From: DATCMU01 sp036563245
GTDB lineage: Bacteria; Pseudomonadota; Alphaproteobacteria; Rhizobiales; Devosiaceae
NCBI GenBank assembly: GCA_036563245.1
Contig: DATCMU010000020.1
Span: 1-54,369 of the forward strand
Direction of reading: 5' to 3'
Length of the DNA stretch: 54,369 nt
Part shown: positions 1 through 7,695 of the stretch, in pieces
Layout of the letters: the number at the start of each line of letters is the position of its first letter
Position numbering within the stretch: the stretch's first letter is position 1
Translations under genes and position numbers: made by a program
The notes under the pieces: model-generated
Database searches by the model: none
Seen by the model: only the letters and a program-made list of their open reading frames with translations
Told to the model about the DNA's origin: nothing

Positions 1-183
1 GAGTTGCAGCAGGCCATTTCGGCGAACGCCAGTTCTGTCAGCAACCTTCAGGCGGCAATTTCCGCCAACGCGGCCATCTCGACCTGGCTGGCAGCCAATG
101 GGGCCGCGCCAGACCAGGTCATCGCGGCAGGTCAGGACGTCAATGGATCGCTGGTATTGTTCACCAACACATCAGCGCAATAG
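1..183 (+). CDS. C-terminal fragment of a small Ala/Asn-rich protein (5' end outside window)
   Basis: Frame 1 is open from the window edge to a TAG at 181-183, giving 60 residues. The fragment holds two imperfect 14-residue units that both begin LQ and share AISANA, followed by a compact tail ending in LVLFTNTSAQ. Small alphaproteobacterial proteins with Ala/Asn-rich helices of this kind are usually exported, but the N-terminus is missing, so no signal peptide can be judged. No function can be assigned. The stop is clear; the start is not in the window. Confidence 0.6.
   Translation, partial: ELQQAISANASSVSNLQAAISANAAISTWLAANGAAPDQVIAAGQDVNGSLVLFTNTSAQ
4..87 (+). repeat. Two-unit 42-bp tandem repeat inside the truncated gene
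   Basis: Bases 4-45 and 46-87 each encode 14 residues starting LQ and containing AISANA. The DNA copies differ mainly at wobble positions, so the repeat is conserved at protein level. The array may extend to the left of the window. Confidence 0.6.
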
Positions 184-576
184 GTCCTTGGCAACCTGAA
201 GACTGGCGCACGGGGGCACAAGCTGTGCCCTCGTCACCGCCCCAGCACAGCTTCTGTTTGGGAAAACGCCGCAGACTTCCAATAAACGAATTGCAAAGAT
301 GAATTTCAGGAAACTGAATCCCTGCATCCTGGCAGTGCATCGGCGTTGTAATCACCTCGAGATTATTATGATGACTGTTGAATGCGCTGGGCCATTCACC
401 TTCGGCTAGGCTAGCGATCACAATAACTTGATCGCACACATACTCATAACTCGAGTTGTCAGCCGTCAAAATCGAACATAGGTCAGCAACAATGACTTGT
501 CATAAGTAAATTTCGCATTGATACTGGTTAACATCGCGTTAATAGGCGCGATTATGTGAACATGGGAGTATTCATC
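184..576. other. AT-rich intergenic region, no gene seen
   Basis: About 390 bases between the truncated gene and the small secreted protein. Base composition is clearly more AT-rich than the neighbouring genes. The two minus-strand open frames across it have no ribosome-binding site, no recognisable domain and an unlikely composition, so they are not called. A short hairpin (7-bp arms, 214-220 and 224-230) lies just after the upstream stop codon but lacks a T-run. A sigma70-like promoter sits at 497-525. Confidence 0.5.
497..525 (+). promoter_or_regulatory. Putative sigma70 promoter of the small secreted protein
   Basis: A TTGTCA -35 element (497-502), a 17-base spacer and a GATACT -10 element (520-525) lie about 50 bases before the start codon at 577, in AT-rich DNA. 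This is a pattern match only. Confidence 0.4.
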
Positions 577-801
577 ATGCGTCTTTTCCTTGTTTCCGCA
601 GCACTGGCGTTTCTGGCGACGGCAGGTACAACTGTTCTGCTCCCCAGCAGCGCTGCCGCGAGCGTCGAACAGTGCTCCAACGGTCTTTACAACGCCAACC
701 ATCCCACCGAATGCGCGGGCATTACACCGGGAGATGCGATAGGCCAGAATGCCGGTGATACGGCCGGACCTGGCAGTTATGTGCATTACTGCAAGTACTG
801 A
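577..801 (+). CDS. Small secreted protein, unknown function
   Basis: Predicted product of 74 residues. ATG 577 is preferred because GGGAG (564-568) lies 8 bases upstream and the product then opens with a textbook signal peptide: MRL, a hydrophobic stretch to about residue 20, then an Ala-rich cleavage region near SAAA. The mature part would be about 47 residues with three cysteines (QCSN, ECAG, YCKY) and no known motif. A GTG at 556 or ATG at 562 would add a few residues before the signal. The gene has its own promoter-like sequence and a strong terminator, so it is probably monocistronic. Function unknown. Confidence 0.6.
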   Translation: MRLFLVSAALAFLATAGTTVLLPSSAAASVEQCSNGLYNANHPTECAGITPGDAIGQNAGDTAGPGSYVHYCKY

Positions 802-830
802 TAAGGCTGTATCGTCTCGACTGCAAATCT

Positions 831-858
831 GGCCCGGAGAAATCCGGGCCTTTCTTTC
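831..858 (+). terminator. Rho-independent terminator after the small secreted protein
   Basis: GGCCCGGA (831-838) pairs perfectly with TCCGGGCC (843-850) around a 4-base loop and is followed by TTTCTTTC. It lies 30 bases after the stop codon of the 74-residue gene. Confidence 0.8.
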
Positions 859-966
859 GAACTGTAGGGTTCGATCGATAGAGGTATTTATTCAAGAGAG
901 AATGCGCTCGTTGCGCAGTAACACCAGCTGCGCTATGTCTCCGACACCTTTGATCGGATCCCCGAA

Positions 967-1473
967 ATGACCCAGATTCAAACTGCTGCCAACTCACCCT
1001 GGCGCCTGTTGGCCACCCCGCTTTGCATCGCGGCGATGCTGACACTCGGGTCATGCACAGGATTCGACAATGGCGCTCTGCCTGCAGGCCTGACGGCACG
1101 CATGGATGCGCCCGGCGCAAACCTTGACCGGTCCGCGGCGATTGCCATGGTCAACCATTTCCGCGCCAACCAGGGGGTCAATCAGGTCAGTGAAGATGCC
1201 GATCTCGATGCCCGCGCGCAGGCTCTCGCCGCCCAGTACGCCCAGGCCGGAAAGCCGCCAGCGAGCGACAATAGCGGGCCCGGCGTCGTTCGTTACTCGG
1301 CGGGTTATTCGACTTTTGCCGACACGTTCTCGGGCTGGCGCAATGCTCCAGAGGACGCTGGTGCCCTCGCCAGACCGGGCGTGACGCGCGCAGGACTTGG
1401 CGTCGCCTATGTCGCCAACAGCGCCTATGGCGTCTACTGGGTGCTCATCATGTCCGGCAACGCCGGCCAGTGA
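967..1473 (+). CDS. CAP-domain (SCP/TAPS) lipoprotein
   Basis: Predicted 168 residues. A hydrophobic signal ends in the lipobox LGSC with the acylated Cys at residue 30, so this is a predicted envelope lipoprotein. Residues ~55-165 resemble a divergent CAP domain: an N-terminal helix around AIAMVNHFRANQG, a central FADTFSGWRNAPED segment, and the C-terminal YGVYWVLIMSG strand typical of the family. The catalytic-like His pair of many CAP proteins is not obvious. The weak GGATC upstream of ATG 967 is the only ribosome-binding candidate. Its stop overlaps the next gene's GTG start (GTGA), so the two genes are probably co-translated. CAP assignment is fairly secure; the biochemical role is unknown. 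Confidence 0.75.
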   Translation: MTQIQTAANSPWRLLATPLCIAAMLTLGSCTGFDNGALPAGLTARMDAPGANLDRSAAIAMVNHFRANQGVNQVSEDADLDARAQALAAQYAQAGKPPASDNSGPGVVRYSAGYSTFADTFSGWRNAPEDAGALARPGVTRAGLGVAYVANSAYGVYWVLIMSGNAGQ

Positions 1474-1691
1474 GCCTCGCTATTGACGCCAGGGGTCTGA
1501 AATGCCCCCTGCCCGTCATACGCCTGGAAAAGGCGCTGGACGGGATACGGCCGGGCGAGAGCGTGGTGATAACCTGCACCGATCCGGTCGCCCGGGTGGA
1601 TATCCCCCTGCTGTGCCGAAAGGCGGGACACGCCTGCGAGATCGCAGTACAGGGCGAGGCGCTGGAATTCACCGTGACAAAAACCGCGTAG
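1470..1691 (+). CDS. TusA-family sulfur carrier protein
   Basis: 73 residues, the usual TusA length (~75-80). The hallmark CPxP motif is present as CPLP with the sulfur-carrying Cys at residue 12, in the context RGLKCPLPVIR. Family members shuttle persulfide sulfur for tRNA thiolation, molybdopterin synthesis or sulfur oxidation; which one applies here cannot be told. Three further cysteines lie in the C-terminal half. Translation probably starts at GTG 1470, overlapping the CAP gene's stop by four bases. No classical tus partner is in the window. Confidence 0.85.
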   Translation: MSLAIDARGLKCPLPVIRLEKALDGIRPGESVVITCTDPVARVDIPLLCRKAGHACEIAVQGEALEFTVTKTA

Positions 1692-1721
1692 CGCCAAATT
1701 GTCAGGATTGCACCAGCACCG

Positions 1722-2873
1722 TCATTGAAGGGCGATCGCGCCCAAATGCACGGGACGCGCCCGCGGGATCGGGACATTGACCCCATCGTCAGCCGCATCG
1801 ACGGGCGCCGACCATTGCGGCGCATCCGCCGGCCGGACAAGCGGAAGCGGTACGTCGCGCAAGCGTCCCAGTGTCAGCATGCTATGCACAACGGGCGGCA
1901 CCTTGTCCGTGAGAAAGCTCACCTGCCCGTCAAGCCCGTAGGGATAGGCCTCCTTTCGTTCGGCCCGGTACGACGCGCCGCTCTTGCCGCACACCTGCGT
2001 ACGCAGGTCGACCGGCTCGGCTCCCACCTCGTCGGTAATCGCGGTGACCGGAACCCCGGTCCCGCTCAATTCACCGGAGAAGCCTCGCAGCATGAGCTCC
2101 GCGGTCATTTCGCCGCGTTCCCGGCTGGACACCGCGCCCAGTACCACCGCAAGCAGTGATCGCTGGCCGCGTTCGGCGGTCGCGACGATGTTCAGGCCCG
2201 ACGCGCACAGATATCCGGTTTTCATGCCGGTTGTGCCGGAGAACTCGGTCAGGAGATTGTTTTCCGACCGCAACCTGCTCTTGCCCAGCCGCACCTCTTC
2301 GGTACGGAACATGTCGGCGTATTGGGGGTATTTCGCCCGGATCGTCATGGCCAGCACCGCAAGGTCGCGCGCCGTGGTCACCTGCCCCGGATCGTCCAGT
2401 CCGTTTGGATTGTTGTAGTGGGTCGCCGAAAGACCCAGCTCGGCGGCCTTGGCGTTCATTTCCGAAACGAACGCGTCCTCACTGCCGGAAACGGTCTGCG
2501 CGATGGCAACGGCCATGTCATTGGCCGATTTCACCAGAAGGACATAGAGGGCATCTTCCAGGCGTACCCCGGTATCCACGGGCAGGCCGATCTTCGCCGG
2601 CGGCTCCTTTGCTGCCTTGGCGGTCATGATCACGGGCGTCGAAAGGTCGAGACGACCTTCGGCAATTGCTTCGAAGGTGACATAGGCGGTCATCAATTTG
2701 GTCAGCGAAGCGGGGTGCCACGGCTGGCCCGCCTGTTCGGCGAAGAGAACTTCACCGGTTGCCGAATCGATCAGCAGGCGAGGATTGGCCGCCGCCGACA
2801 CCGCCGCCGCGCAAAGGAAGAACAGCGCAAATGCGGCGCGGACAAAGGAGTTGCGTCGGAGAGGCACGACCAT
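1722..2873 (-). CDS. D-alanyl-D-alanine carboxypeptidase (peptidase S11)
   Basis: 383 residues with a signal peptide (hydrophobic core ~13-28). All three penicillin-binding motifs are present: SxxK as SLTK at 56-59, SAN at 116-118 and KTG at 218-220. This is a DacA/DacC-like enzyme that trims the terminal D-Ala from peptidoglycan pentapeptides in the periplasm. A C-terminal region of ~120 residues follows the catalytic domain and ends without an obvious amphipathic anchor. It converges on the TusA gene with a 30-base gap and is divergent from the HxlR regulator. Assignment is secure; the physiological subtype is not. Confidence 0.92.
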   Translation of the reverse strand: MVVPLRRNSFVRAAFALFFLCAAAVSAAANPRLLIDSATGEVLFAEQAGQPWHPASLTKLMTAYVTFEAIAEGRLDLSTPVIMTAKAAKEPPAKIGLPVDTGVRLEDALYVLLVKSANDMAVAIAQTVSGSEDAFVSEMNAKAAELGLSATHYNNPNGLDDPGQVTTARDLAVLAMTIRAKYPQYADMFRTEEVRLGKSRLRSENNLLTEFSGTTGMKTGYLCASGLNIVATAERGQRSLLAVVLGAVSSRERGEMTAELMLRGFSGELSGTGVPVTAITDEVGAEPVDLRTQVCGKSGASYRAERKEAYPYGLDGQVSFLTDKVPPVVHSMLTLGRLRDVPLPLVRPADAPQWSAPVDAADDGVNVPIPRARPVHLGAIALQ

Positions 2874-3069
2874 GCGCTCCAGGGTTTTTGGCTTGCGATG
2901 CGACCGAGGCCAACGTCATATCAGCCAAGCCCGGTCCCGGCAATGCCGGCTGCTCGGGACACCCGGCGCGGGGGCAGCGACATGCAAGCCCGGCAGTACA
3001 CTATCTGGCGTCGGGCACAAATCTATACTAAGGTCAATCCATTCAGTCCTGGATCAAAGAGGAACCGGA

Positions 3070-3462
3070 ATGCGTCACGAAACTCCGCTTGAACGCAATC
3101 ACTGCCTCGCAATGAGCGATGTGCTCAATCGCATCGGGGACAAATGGACGGTAATGATCGTAAGCCGGCTCAGGAACGGCCCGATGCGATTCAACGAATT
3201 GCGTCGCAATATCGGCGGCATTTCGCAGCGCATGCTGACCCTGAGCCTGCGCAATCTCGAAAGGGACGGGATCGTGACGCGGACGATCTACCCGGAAATC
3301 CCACCCCGCGTCGAATATGAACTGACCGATATGGGACGATCGCTGCTGCCCGCGATCAACGGTATCTGGAACTGGGCCACAAGCCATCACGATGCCATAC
3401 TCGCGGCCCGCAACGCCTATGACGAGCGCGCCGACACGCCCGCGCGGGCTGCAGCGGAATAG
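3070..3462 (+). CDS. HxlR-family winged-helix transcriptional regulator
   Basis: 130 residues from ATG 3070, which has GAGG just upstream; the open frame extends further left but without homology. The sequence fits the HxlR/MarR-like fold: an N-terminal Cys12 followed by VLNRIGDKWTVMIV, then MRFNELRRNIGGISQRML as the recognition region, and the RVEYELTDMG wing. In characterised relatives this N-terminal cysteine senses thiol or aldehyde stress. The target is unknown; the gene is divergent from the D,D-carboxypeptidase across ~196 bases. Confidence 0.88.
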   Translation: MRHETPLERNHCLAMSDVLNRIGDKWTVMIVSRLRNGPMRFNELRRNIGGISQRMLTLSLRNLERDGIVTRTIYPEIPPRVEYELTDMGRSLLPAINGIWNWATSHHDAILAARNAYDERADTPARAAAE

Positions 3463-3487
3463 GCGGCCGTAAGATGTGTTGGGGGTT

Positions 3488-3574
3488 TGGTGCGGGCGGT
3501 CGGAATCGAACCGACACTCTGTTACCAGAACCAGATTTTGAGTCTGGCGCGTCTACCAGTTCCGCCACGCCCGC
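3488..3574 (-). tRNA. tRNA-Leu (anticodon CAA)
   Basis: Read on the minus strand, a 7-bp acceptor stem (GCGGGCG with CGCCCGC) is closed, and a discriminator A and encoded CCA end at 3488. The anticodon stem CCAGA/TCTGG encloses the loop CTCAAAA, giving anticodon CAA for UUG codons. A long variable arm between the anticodon and T arms marks a class II tRNA, and the T loop reads TTCGATTC. No integrase or duplicated 3' end is seen beside it. Confidence 0.95.
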
Positions 3575-3690
3575 ATCAAGGTGTGGAGCGGGCGCGAATA
3601 TAGTGAAAGCCCTGCCCCCGTCAATCGTCGATTGACTTGCCCCCCCAAGCCTCTAAACCTTCGCCGACCCGATATGCCGGAGATCGAAAC

Positions 3691-4272
3691 GTGCTGCGCC
3701 GACTCTATGACTGGATTCTCGAGCTGGCCGCCGCGCGGCACGCCCCTTCCGCGCTCGGCATCATCAGCTTCGTGGAAAGTTCGTTCTTTCCCATTCCCCC
3801 CGACGTCATGCTCATACCAATGGTCATCGCCCGCCGCCAGGCGGCATGGCGTTTTGCGCTCATCGCCACCATTGGATCGGTGATCGGAGGTCTGTTCGGC
3901 TATCTGATCGGGGCCTTCCTGTTCGAGCAGGTCGCCAGGCCGATCATCGAATTCTATGGCTATGGAAGCGCCTTCGCGCAGTTTCGCGATGCGTTCAATC
4001 ACTGGGGCCTGCTGATCGTCTTCGTTTTCGGGCTGACCCCGTTTCCCTACAAGGTCATAACCATCGCCTCTGGCGTCACCGGCCTCAATCTGCCCATATT
4101 CATCCTGTCTTCCATCGTTTCGCGAGGCGCGCGTTTCTTCATCGTCTCGGCGTTGCTCTATTGGTTCGGCCCGGCCATTCGCGACTTCATCGAAAAACGT
4201 CTGGGCCTCATGTTCACCGTTTTCTGCCTGCTCCTGCTGGGCGGATTCATCGCCATCAAGTACCTGGTGTGA
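3691..4272 (+). CDS. YqaA/DedA-family (SNARE-associated/VTT domain) membrane protein
   Basis: 193 residues from GTG 3691, chosen because GGAGA (3679-3683) precedes it; an upstream ATG at 3637 lies in the tRNA promoter zone. The protein has four or five hydrophobic segments and the DedA/VTT-type signatures FVESSFFPIPPDVMLIP near the N-terminus and FVFGLTPFPYKVITIASG in the middle. The family is implicated in lipid flipping and proton-motive-force homeostasis in the inner membrane; this YqaA-like branch has no established substrate. dsbB follows after 7 bases, so the two are likely one operon. Confidence 0.85.
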   Translation: MLRRLYDWILELAAARHAPSALGIISFVESSFFPIPPDVMLIPMVIARRQAAWRFALIATIGSVIGGLFGYLIGAFLFEQVARPIIEFYGYGSAFAQFRDAFNHWGLLIVFVFGLTPFPYKVITIASGVTGLNLPIFILSSIVSRGARFFIVSALLYWFGPAIRDFIEKRLGLMFTVFCLLLLGGFIAIKYLV

Positions 4273-4279
4273 TTGCGCC

Positions 4280-4798
4280 ATGACAGATACCGCCCTCCAT
4301 CCGATGCTGACGCAACGGAACATTGCCGCCGCGGCCCTCATCGTGGGCGTCGCAACCATTCTGGGCGCTTACGGCTTCCAGTATATCGGCGGATATCAAC
4401 CCTGCGAATTGTGCTATGCCCAGCGCCTCCCCTACTACTGGGCGCTTCCGGTGCTCGCGGTTCTGGTTCTTGGCTGGCAGCGCATTCCGCGCAGCGTGCG
4501 GCTGATCGCGACCCTGCTTGCGCTCGCCATCTTCGCCTGGGGCGCATGGATGGGCGGTTTCCATGCCGGCGTCGAATGGGGCTGGTGGCCGGGCCCCACG
4601 AGCTGCACCGGCCCGGGCCTTGGCACGGACTTCTCCGGCCTTTCTGATCTGAACCAGACGAAAATCGTGCCTTGCGACGTCGCGCAATGGCGGTTCCTGG
4701 GCATCAGTTTCGCCGGCTACAACGGATTGATCTCGGCGCTGATCGTGGTGCTGTGCGGAGCATCCGCATTTCGCCAGTTCCGCAATATCGGGCGCTGA
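4280..4798 (+). CDS. dsbB: Disulfide bond formation protein B (DsbB family)
   Basis: 172 residues with four hydrophobic segments. The first periplasmic loop carries C42-E-L-C45 in YQPCELCYAQR, the quinone-linked CxxC pair. The second loop carries C109 and C132, the pair that exchanges with DsbA. The protein reoxidises periplasmic DsbA using ubiquinone. No dsbA is seen in the window. It lies directly after the YqaA/DedA gene and converges with the HNH gene. Confidence 0.9.
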   Translation: MTDTALHPMLTQRNIAAAALIVGVATILGAYGFQYIGGYQPCELCYAQRLPYYWALPVLAVLVLGWQRIPRSVRLIATLLALAIFAWGAWMGGFHAGVEWGWWPGPTSCTGPGLGTDFSGLSDLNQTKIVPCDVAQWRFLGISFAGYNGLISALIVVLCGASAFRQFRNIGR

Positions 4799-4807
4799 TC
4801 CGGTCCG

Positions 4808-5365
4808 CTACGGCTCCAGTTCGATATCCCAGTAGAGATAGTCGAGCCAGCTCTCGTGCAGATAGTTCGGGGGGAAGGCCCGGCCATTGTTGTGCAGGTC
4901 ATGCACACTGGGCTGGAACGGCGCCTGGCGTGGCCACATGCGTATCTCGCCAGGCAGCCGGTTACCCTTCTTCAGATTGCACGGCGAACAGGCCGCCACG
5001 ACATTCTCCCAGGTCGTGCGGCCACCTTTCGAGCGCGGAATGACGTGGTCGAAAGTCAGATCCTCCCGTGCACCGCAATACTGGCACTGGAAACGATCGC
5101 GCAGGAAAACGTTGAAGCGGGTAAAGGCAGGGTGGCGGGCCGGTCGGACATATTCTTTCAGCGAAACGACGCTGGGTATGTGCATCTCGAAGCTCGGACT
5201 TCGGATGATCCGCTCATATTCCGATACGATGTTGACCCGTTCCAGGCACACCGCCTTGATCGCATCCTGCCATGACCAGAGCGACAACGGGTAATAGCTG
5301 AGCGGCCGGAAATCGGCGTTCAGGACCAGTGTCGGGCAAGACTCCGGCGAGACGTGAATGGTCAC
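4808..5365 (-). CDS. HNH endonuclease-domain protein
   Basis: 185 residues. The HNH module lies at ~92-136: zinc-type C94xxC97, the catalytic D106-H107 pair in TFDHVIPRSKGG, N121 in the helix and C126xxC129 followed by N130. The N-terminal ~90 residues (VLNADFRPLSYYPLSLWSW) match a stand-alone HNH family widespread in alphaproteobacterial chromosomes. The gene is not embedded in an intron or intein and has no methylase partner, so a homing or restriction role is not supported. Cellular role unknown. Confidence 0.88.
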   Translation of the reverse strand: MTIHVSPESCPTLVLNADFRPLSYYPLSLWSWQDAIKAVCLERVNIVSEYERIIRSPSFEMHIPSVVSLKEYVRPARHPAFTRFNVFLRDRFQCQYCGAREDLTFDHVIPRSKGGRTTWENVVAACSPCNLKKGNRLPGEIRMWPRQAPFQPSVHDLHNNGRAFPPNYLHESWLDYLYWDIELEP

Positions 5366-5468
5366 ACCGGCCTCCCGAGAAGGGAATCATCGTGAACCAT
5401 GACCGCTATATTTTAAGCTGACTATGACAGCCCTGTGAAGCATCCGGGATGCTTTTGTTACGTTGCGC

Positions 5469-6140
5469 TCAGTGCCCGTCCCCGGCAGCGATTTCGGCGA
5501 CGAACAGGCTGGCGAATTCGAACCCTTCCTGGGGGATCGTGTGCCCTTCGCCGCCGCACACCTTGAGCCGCACATCCAGACCGAGACCTGCAAGGACCCG
5601 TTCGGCGGACGTGCTTTCCGTCACGGCAACCACCGGATCCGCGTCGCCATGCACAAGGCATACCGGGGGCCTGGACCGCAGCTCGGCTCCAAGCGATTCC
5701 GGGCGCAGCAATGCGCCGGAAAATGCAATGATCCCCATTGCCGGTTCCGCCAGCCGCAATCCCGTATGAAGTGCCATCATCGCGCCCTGGCTGAAGCCGG
5801 CCAGAATGGTCCGGGAAGGTCCGAGCCCGGTTTGTGCCCACAGCACGTCGAGGAAATTGTCCAGCGCATGCCCGGCCTGCAATATGCCCTCCGAGCGGGT
5901 CTCCCATCGCTCCTGGTCGATGGGGAACCACTGGAAGCCGGCGGGATTGATTGCGCATCGGTCCGGCGCGTTTGGCGCGACGAACAGCGCATCGGGCAAC
6001 AGGTTGCGCCAATAGGGAGCAAGCGCGATCAGGTCGTTTCCATCCGAACCATACCCGTGCAGCAGCACGACCAGGCGCGCCGGCGCGTCCCCCCGCACTG
6101 GACCAAGCATAGGACCGTCCAGCGGCAATCCCTTGATCAA
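5469..6140 (-). CDS. Alpha/beta-hydrolase, carboxylesterase/phospholipase family
   Basis: 223 residues if translation starts at TTG 6140. That start is preferred because it overlaps the glycosylase stop by four bases, has GGAAGGG upstream and gives the family's usual length; the open frame extends to 6221 without homology. The catalytic triad is visible: S117 in GFSQG, Asp at 166 or 168 in HGDADPVV, and H200 in GEGHTIP. The oxyanion region is LLHGYGSDGNDL. Such enzymes hydrolyse short acyl esters or lysophospholipids; the substrate is unknown. Confidence 0.88.
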   Translation of the reverse strand: MIKGLPLDGPMLGPVRGDAPARLVVLLHGYGSDGNDLIALAPYWRNLLPDALFVAPNAPDRCAINPAGFQWFPIDQERWETRSEGILQAGHALDNFLDVLWAQTGLGPSRTILAGFSQGAMMALHTGLRLAEPAMGIIAFSGALLRPESLGAELRSRPPVCLVHGDADPVVAVTESTSAERVLAGLGLDVRLKVCGGEGHTIPQEGFEFASLFVAEIAAGDGH

Positions 6141-6796
6141 AGCGCGATCCCTTCCTTTTCCCTGATTGCGGCGAAATACCTCCAGAACAGCAGCGCCGCG
6201 ACGCCGCGATGCGGCGACCACTGATTGGCGATCCCGGCTAGAGTCGCAGCATCGGGCCGCGCCTCAAGGCCAAGCCCGTGCGCCGCCGCCTTCTGCAGCG
6301 CCAGGTCGCCGGCCGGAAAGATATCGGGATGGCCCGCACAGAACAGCAGGTAGATTTCCGCCGTCCACGGCCCGATACCCCGCAACTGTGTCATGTGGTC
6401 GATGGCCTGTGTCACCGGCATCGTCTCGACCGCATCGAGATCGAGGGCGCCGTTCACGATTGCCTCGGCCACGACCCGCAGCGTGCGACACTTGCCCGCG
6501 CTCATTCCAGCGGCGCGCGCCGCCCCTTCATCGAGCCCAAGATAGCCTTGGGCGGAACACGAGCCCTCGATTGCCGCGAACCGGTTCCAGATCGCGCCGG
6601 CGCTCGCCACCGAAAGCTGCTGCGCGCAAATGATATGCGCCATGCCCTCGAATCCCCTGTTGCGCACCCTCGGCATCACCGGCCCGGCAATTTCGCGAAC
6701 TGCTGCAAGGCGGGCATCCCGCGCCACCAGGCCATCGAGATGAAATGCGATCGCGTCAGCGGAATCGAGGCGCTCTTGGTGGTGACATTGCGGCAT
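6137..6796 (-). CDS. DNA-3-methyladenine glycosylase (AlkA-like, HhH-GPD)
   Basis: 219 residues from ATG 6796; longer starts would overlap the divergent gluQ gene. The helix-hairpin-helix/GPD signature is LRGIGPWTAEIYLLF, ending in the catalytic Asp (D164) within PAGDLALQ. The protein removes alkylated purines in base-excision repair. It lacks the N-terminal Ada-like domain of E. coli AlkA, as is common in alphaproteobacteria. It is translationally coupled to the esterase through a TTGA overlap. Confidence 0.9.
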   Translation of the reverse strand: MPQCHHQERLDSADAIAFHLDGLVARDARLAAVREIAGPVMPRVRNRGFEGMAHIICAQQLSVASAGAIWNRFAAIEGSCSAQGYLGLDEGAARAAGMSAGKCRTLRVVAEAIVNGALDLDAVETMPVTQAIDHMTQLRGIGPWTAEIYLLFCAGHPDIFPAGDLALQKAAAHGLGLEARPDAATLAGIANQWSPHRGVAALLFWRYFAAIREKEGIAL

Positions 6797-6828
6797 GCTA
6801 GTGGGAAATCCTGAACTGGGGACGAGCG

Positions 6829-7692
6829 TTGGCCTGGTTATCACAACCGATTTTGCGCTTCGCGCCAAGTCCGAACGGGCGGCTGCATCTCGGCCACGCC
6901 TATTCGGCCCTGTTCACCCGGCGCTGGGCCGAACGAATGGGCGGCATCTTCCTGTTGCGGATCGAGGACATCGACACTGCGCGCTGCAAGCCGGAATTCA
7001 CCGAAGCGATCTTCAAGGACCTGAACTGGCTGGGCCTTCATTGGCCCGAGCCGGCCTGGCGGCAGTCGACGCGCTTCGACGCCTACAGGTCGGCGGCAGA
7101 CGACTTGCGCAAGCGGAACCTGCTTTATCCCTGCTTTTGCACTCGTGCCGAAATCGCCGGGGCGGCCGCGCGGACCGATCCCGACGGCGCGCCGTTCTAC
7201 CCGGGCACATGCCGCAATATCGGGGCCGCCGAGGCCACACGGCGCATGGGTGCGGGCGAGCCGGTGCAATGGCGCCTGAACATGGACGCCGCAACCGAAT
7301 TGGCCGGGCCGCTGGCGATCTCGGAAATGCACCCCGACAACGGCGCAATCGGGGAAAGGCCCGCCGACCCCGCCCGCTGGGGGGATGTGGTGCTCGTGCG
7401 CAAGGACACCCCGACGAGCTACCATCTCAGCGTCGTCATCGACGATTCGGCACAGGCCATATCCCACGTGACGCGGGGCCGGGACCTCTATGCCGCGACC
7501 GACGTCCATCGTCTCCTGCAGGCCCTGTTCGGGCTACACTCGCCCGTCTATTGCCACCACGACCTGATCGCCGACGAGGATGCCGCAAAACTTTCCAAGT
7601 CCAGGGGCTCGCCCACTCTGGCCGACATGCGTGAGGCGGGCTGGACGGCCGATGCCGTCCGGGCCCGCCTCGGTTTCGGCCCGCCATCCTGA
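6829..7692 (+). CDS. gluQRS: Glutamyl-Q tRNA(Asp) synthetase
   Basis: 287 residues, the size of a truncated class I glutamyl-tRNA synthetase without an anticodon-binding domain. The HIGH motif is HLGH at 20-23 and KMSKS is KLSKS at 254-258. A zinc-site pattern C102-x-C104 ... Y124-xxx-C128 is typical of GluQRS and separates it from GltX. The enzyme attaches glutamate to queuosine-34 of tRNA-Asp. The start codon is TTG 6829, with GGGGAC just upstream. It is divergent from the glycosylase with a gap of only 32 bases. Confidence 0.92.
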   Translation: MAWLSQPILRFAPSPNGRLHLGHAYSALFTRRWAERMGGIFLLRIEDIDTARCKPEFTEAIFKDLNWLGLHWPEPAWRQSTRFDAYRSAADDLRKRNLLYPCFCTRAEIAGAAARTDPDGAPFYPGTCRNIGAAEATRRMGAGEPVQWRLNMDAATELAGPLAISEMHPDNGAIGERPADPARWGDVVLVRKDTPTSYHLSVVIDDSAQAISHVTRGRDLYAATDVHRLLQALFGLHSPVYCHHDLIADEDAAKLSKSRGSPTLADMREAGWTADAVRARLGFGPPS

Positions 7693-7695
7693 GGA

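Noticed and set aside
466..786. Minus-strand open frame over the small secreted protein
   Set aside because: No ribosome-binding site or homology; the plus-strand gene has a signal peptide, promoter and terminator.
3488..3574. tRNA-Leu as an integration hot spot
   Set aside because: No integrase, direct repeat of the tRNA end or foreign gene block is seen on either side.
4808..5365. HNH gene as a restriction enzyme or mobile homing nuclease
   Set aside because: It is a stand-alone family common in alphaproteobacterial chromosomes, with no methyltransferase, intron or intein around it.
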